In this document: positions 5,939 through 6,946 of the stretch, one piece after another
Numbering within the stretch: position 1 is the stretch's first letter
Layout: the number at the start of each line of letters is the position of its first letter
Source: an uncultured Flavobacteriales bacterium
GTDB lineage: Bacteria; Bacteroidota; Bacteroidia; Palsa-965
Direction: 5' to 3'
DNA length: 6,946 nt
NCBI GenBank assembly: GCA_946478675.1
Contig: CAMLEF010000250.1
Coordinates: forward strand, 1 to 6,946
The notes under the pieces: generated by a model
Seen by the model: the letters and a program-made list of their open reading frames with translations, nothing else
The model's database searches: none
Told to the model about the DNA's origin: nothing
Translations under genes and position numbers: made by a program

Positions 5939-6740
5939 TTATTCGCGAACGAGCTTCACGATCTTCATTTCATCGCCGGCTTTCACCTGCAGGAAGTACG
6001 TGCCTGCTGCTACCGTGCTGAGATCGGTGCGGATGATGTTGACGCCGGAATGCATTTCGTCGAGCACCACTTTGCCGCGGATGTCGGTGAGGCGCACTTC
6101 AACGTTATCGTACACATTGCCGAGATCGATCGTTACCGTTCCGGATGCCGGGTTCGGGAACACCTGCAGGCTGCTGAATCCGTTCTCTGCAATGCCCGTG
6201 CAGGGGCTCACAACGATCTGCGTGGAATCGGATGTCGTGCAGTTGCCGTTGACTACCGTGTACACGACATAATGCGTGCCCGTGCCGGCGGTTGCAGGGT
6301 TGAACGTGCTGCCGGAAACGCCCGCGCCGCTGTACGTGCCGCCTGCCGGTGTTCCTGCGGGAAGCGTAACCGGCGCATCCGTCGTGCAAACCGTTCCGTT
6401 GCTGAAGGACGCGATGGACGCTGCAGAATCTACCGTTACGGTAAACGAACAGGTCGCGTTGTTGCCCGCCATGTCGACGACGTTATACGTAACGGTCGTG
6501 ACGCCGCTGTTGAACGTGCTGCCGCTGGCGTCGTTGTTGCCCATCAGCATCGTAGCGCCGGTAGAGCTGAACGAGATCGTCGTGCCGCTGCAGTTTTCAA
6601 TTGCGCTTACGCCGATGCCGTTGACGATCGGATCGCAGGAAGTAACGTTCGACGGACAGGTAACGGCCGGCGCTTCGTTGTCGATAACGACGATCGTAAC
6701 AGTTGCCGTTGCCGTGTTGTTGCTCGCGTCGGTCGCCGTG
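5939..6740 (-). CDS. Secreted HYR-repeat protein with type IX secretion sorting domain, C-terminal part
   Basis: This is the C-terminal end of what was probably a large extracellular protein. From its truncated edge it reads TATDASNN...TVTIVVID, the end of one HYR-type beta-sandwich repeat. It then enters NEAPAVTCPSN (from about 6679), which runs to GVTTVTYNVVDMAGNNATCSFTVTV, a full second HYR repeat. A further beta-rich module with GGTYSGAGVSGSTFNP (about 6420-6205) follows. The last 76 residues (about 6169-5942) are a Por_Secre_tail type A sorting domain: LQVFPNPASG, DIRGKVV, LSTVAAGTYFLQV and the basic end KIVKLVRE. That tail directs export through the type IX system and anchoring or release at the cell surface. 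HYR repeats are common in adhesive or structural proteins. The frame stays open to an ATG at 6802, but the codons upstream of 6740 lie in foreign-looking DNA, so the true N-terminal part is missing. Confidence 0.92.
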
Positions 6741-6946
6741 GGGTGCGGTTCCACCGGGTGCGGGGGGACCCTGCTCGGTGGGGTTCGTGCGTGCTGCACC
6801 ATACCCGCCAGGGTACGGCGTGGGTCGGACGCTCGCCCGGCGTGGCGGGGCCTAGGTGGCTCCCAGATCGACCAGGACGCTCGCGTAGCCAGTCAGGTAC
6901 CACGGCACCTGGAAGGGCCAGTACATCGACGCGGGCTACGGCGACT
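6741..6946. other. High-GC foreign segment at the window end, probable chimeric junction
   Basis: By hand count this segment has 59 A/T in 206 bases, about 71% GC, much higher than the rest of the window. On the minus strand the HYR pattern is intact up to TATDASNN (codon at 6739-6737). Where a residue such as Tyr would be expected next, the frame turns into PHPEVPHPPVRS-like Pro/Arg-rich nonsense. At 6884-6945 (+) a frame with GC in every third position reads YHGTWKGQYIDAGYGD and is open to the edge. The opposite strand at 6917-6852 reads MYWPFQVPWYLTGY and ends at TAG. Either could be a real fragment of an actinobacterial-type gene. The abrupt change inside a domain suggests an assembly or library chimera. 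Confidence 0.75.
6802..6815. promoter_or_regulatory. TACCC-GCCA-GGGTA palindrome in the foreign segment
   Basis: A perfect 5-bp inverted repeat with a 4-base centre. It resembles the TACCC/GGGTA half-sites of actinobacterial CsoR-type copper-sensor operators, but no copper gene is visible and a single short palindrome in GC-rich DNA can arise by chance. Confidence 0.18.

Noticed and set aside
6741..6802. ATG at 6802 as the true start of the sorting-domain protein
   Set aside because: The 21 codons before the HYR pattern lie in the high-GC segment and encode no signal peptide, which a type IX substrate needs.
6607..6903. Minus-strand 98-codon frame across the GC junction
   Set aside because: It joins foreign DNA to an out-of-frame reading of the HYR protein and cannot be a natural gene.

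Overview
The window looks like a fragment of a Bacteroidota (Bacteroidetes) genome, possibly a whole metagenomic contig because both ends cut through genes. The evidence is a type IX secretion sorting domain in the last gene, promoter elements of the Bacteroidetes form TTG-N(20-22)-TAnnTTTG, A-rich sequence instead of Shine-Dalgarno sites before starts, and signal peptides ending in AQ. Finer placement (for example Chitinophagales) is only a guess.

Layout. At 2-1408 (+) lies a two-component pair: the C-terminal part of a membrane-anchored HisKA_3-type sensor kinase, then a NarL/LuxR-type response regulator. A small imperfect hairpin and a near-start promoter-like element sit between them. From 1409 to 1788 there is no gene; most of it is a degenerate tandem array of about 45-bp units ending in a perfect hairpin. 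At 1789-2211 (-) is a hot-dog-fold acyl-CoA thioesterase. A divergent promoter region separates it from two exported proteins of unknown function at 2368-2817 and 2861-3691 (+); the second resembles an outer-membrane beta-barrel. A bidirectional terminator at 3709-3740 separates them from a convergent gene at 3739-5613 (-) for a membrane-bound nucleotide-sugar 4,6-dehydratase/epimerase (PglF/WbpM/CapD type), expected to supply modified sugars for surface glycans. Upstream of that gene is an 8-bp-period tandem repeat (5630-5715) and a second hairpin (5809-5832) related to the one at 1731-1754. At 5939-6740 (-) is the C-terminal part of a large secreted HYR-repeat protein with a type IX sorting tail, followed by a strong terminator.

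The last 206 bases (6741-6946) do not belong with the rest. GC rises to about 71% (counted by hand), the HYR reading frame loses its pattern at about 6740, and the composition looks actinobacterial. An assembly or library chimera at the contig end is the simplest explanation.

The genes do not form one pathway. The common theme is cell-surface and envelope function: a sensory pair, two exported proteins, a surface-sugar enzyme and a secreted adhesin-like protein. No convincing new multi-gene system was found. The most distinctive signals are the intergenic repeat families, including a compensatory base change between two hairpins, and the foreign 3' end.
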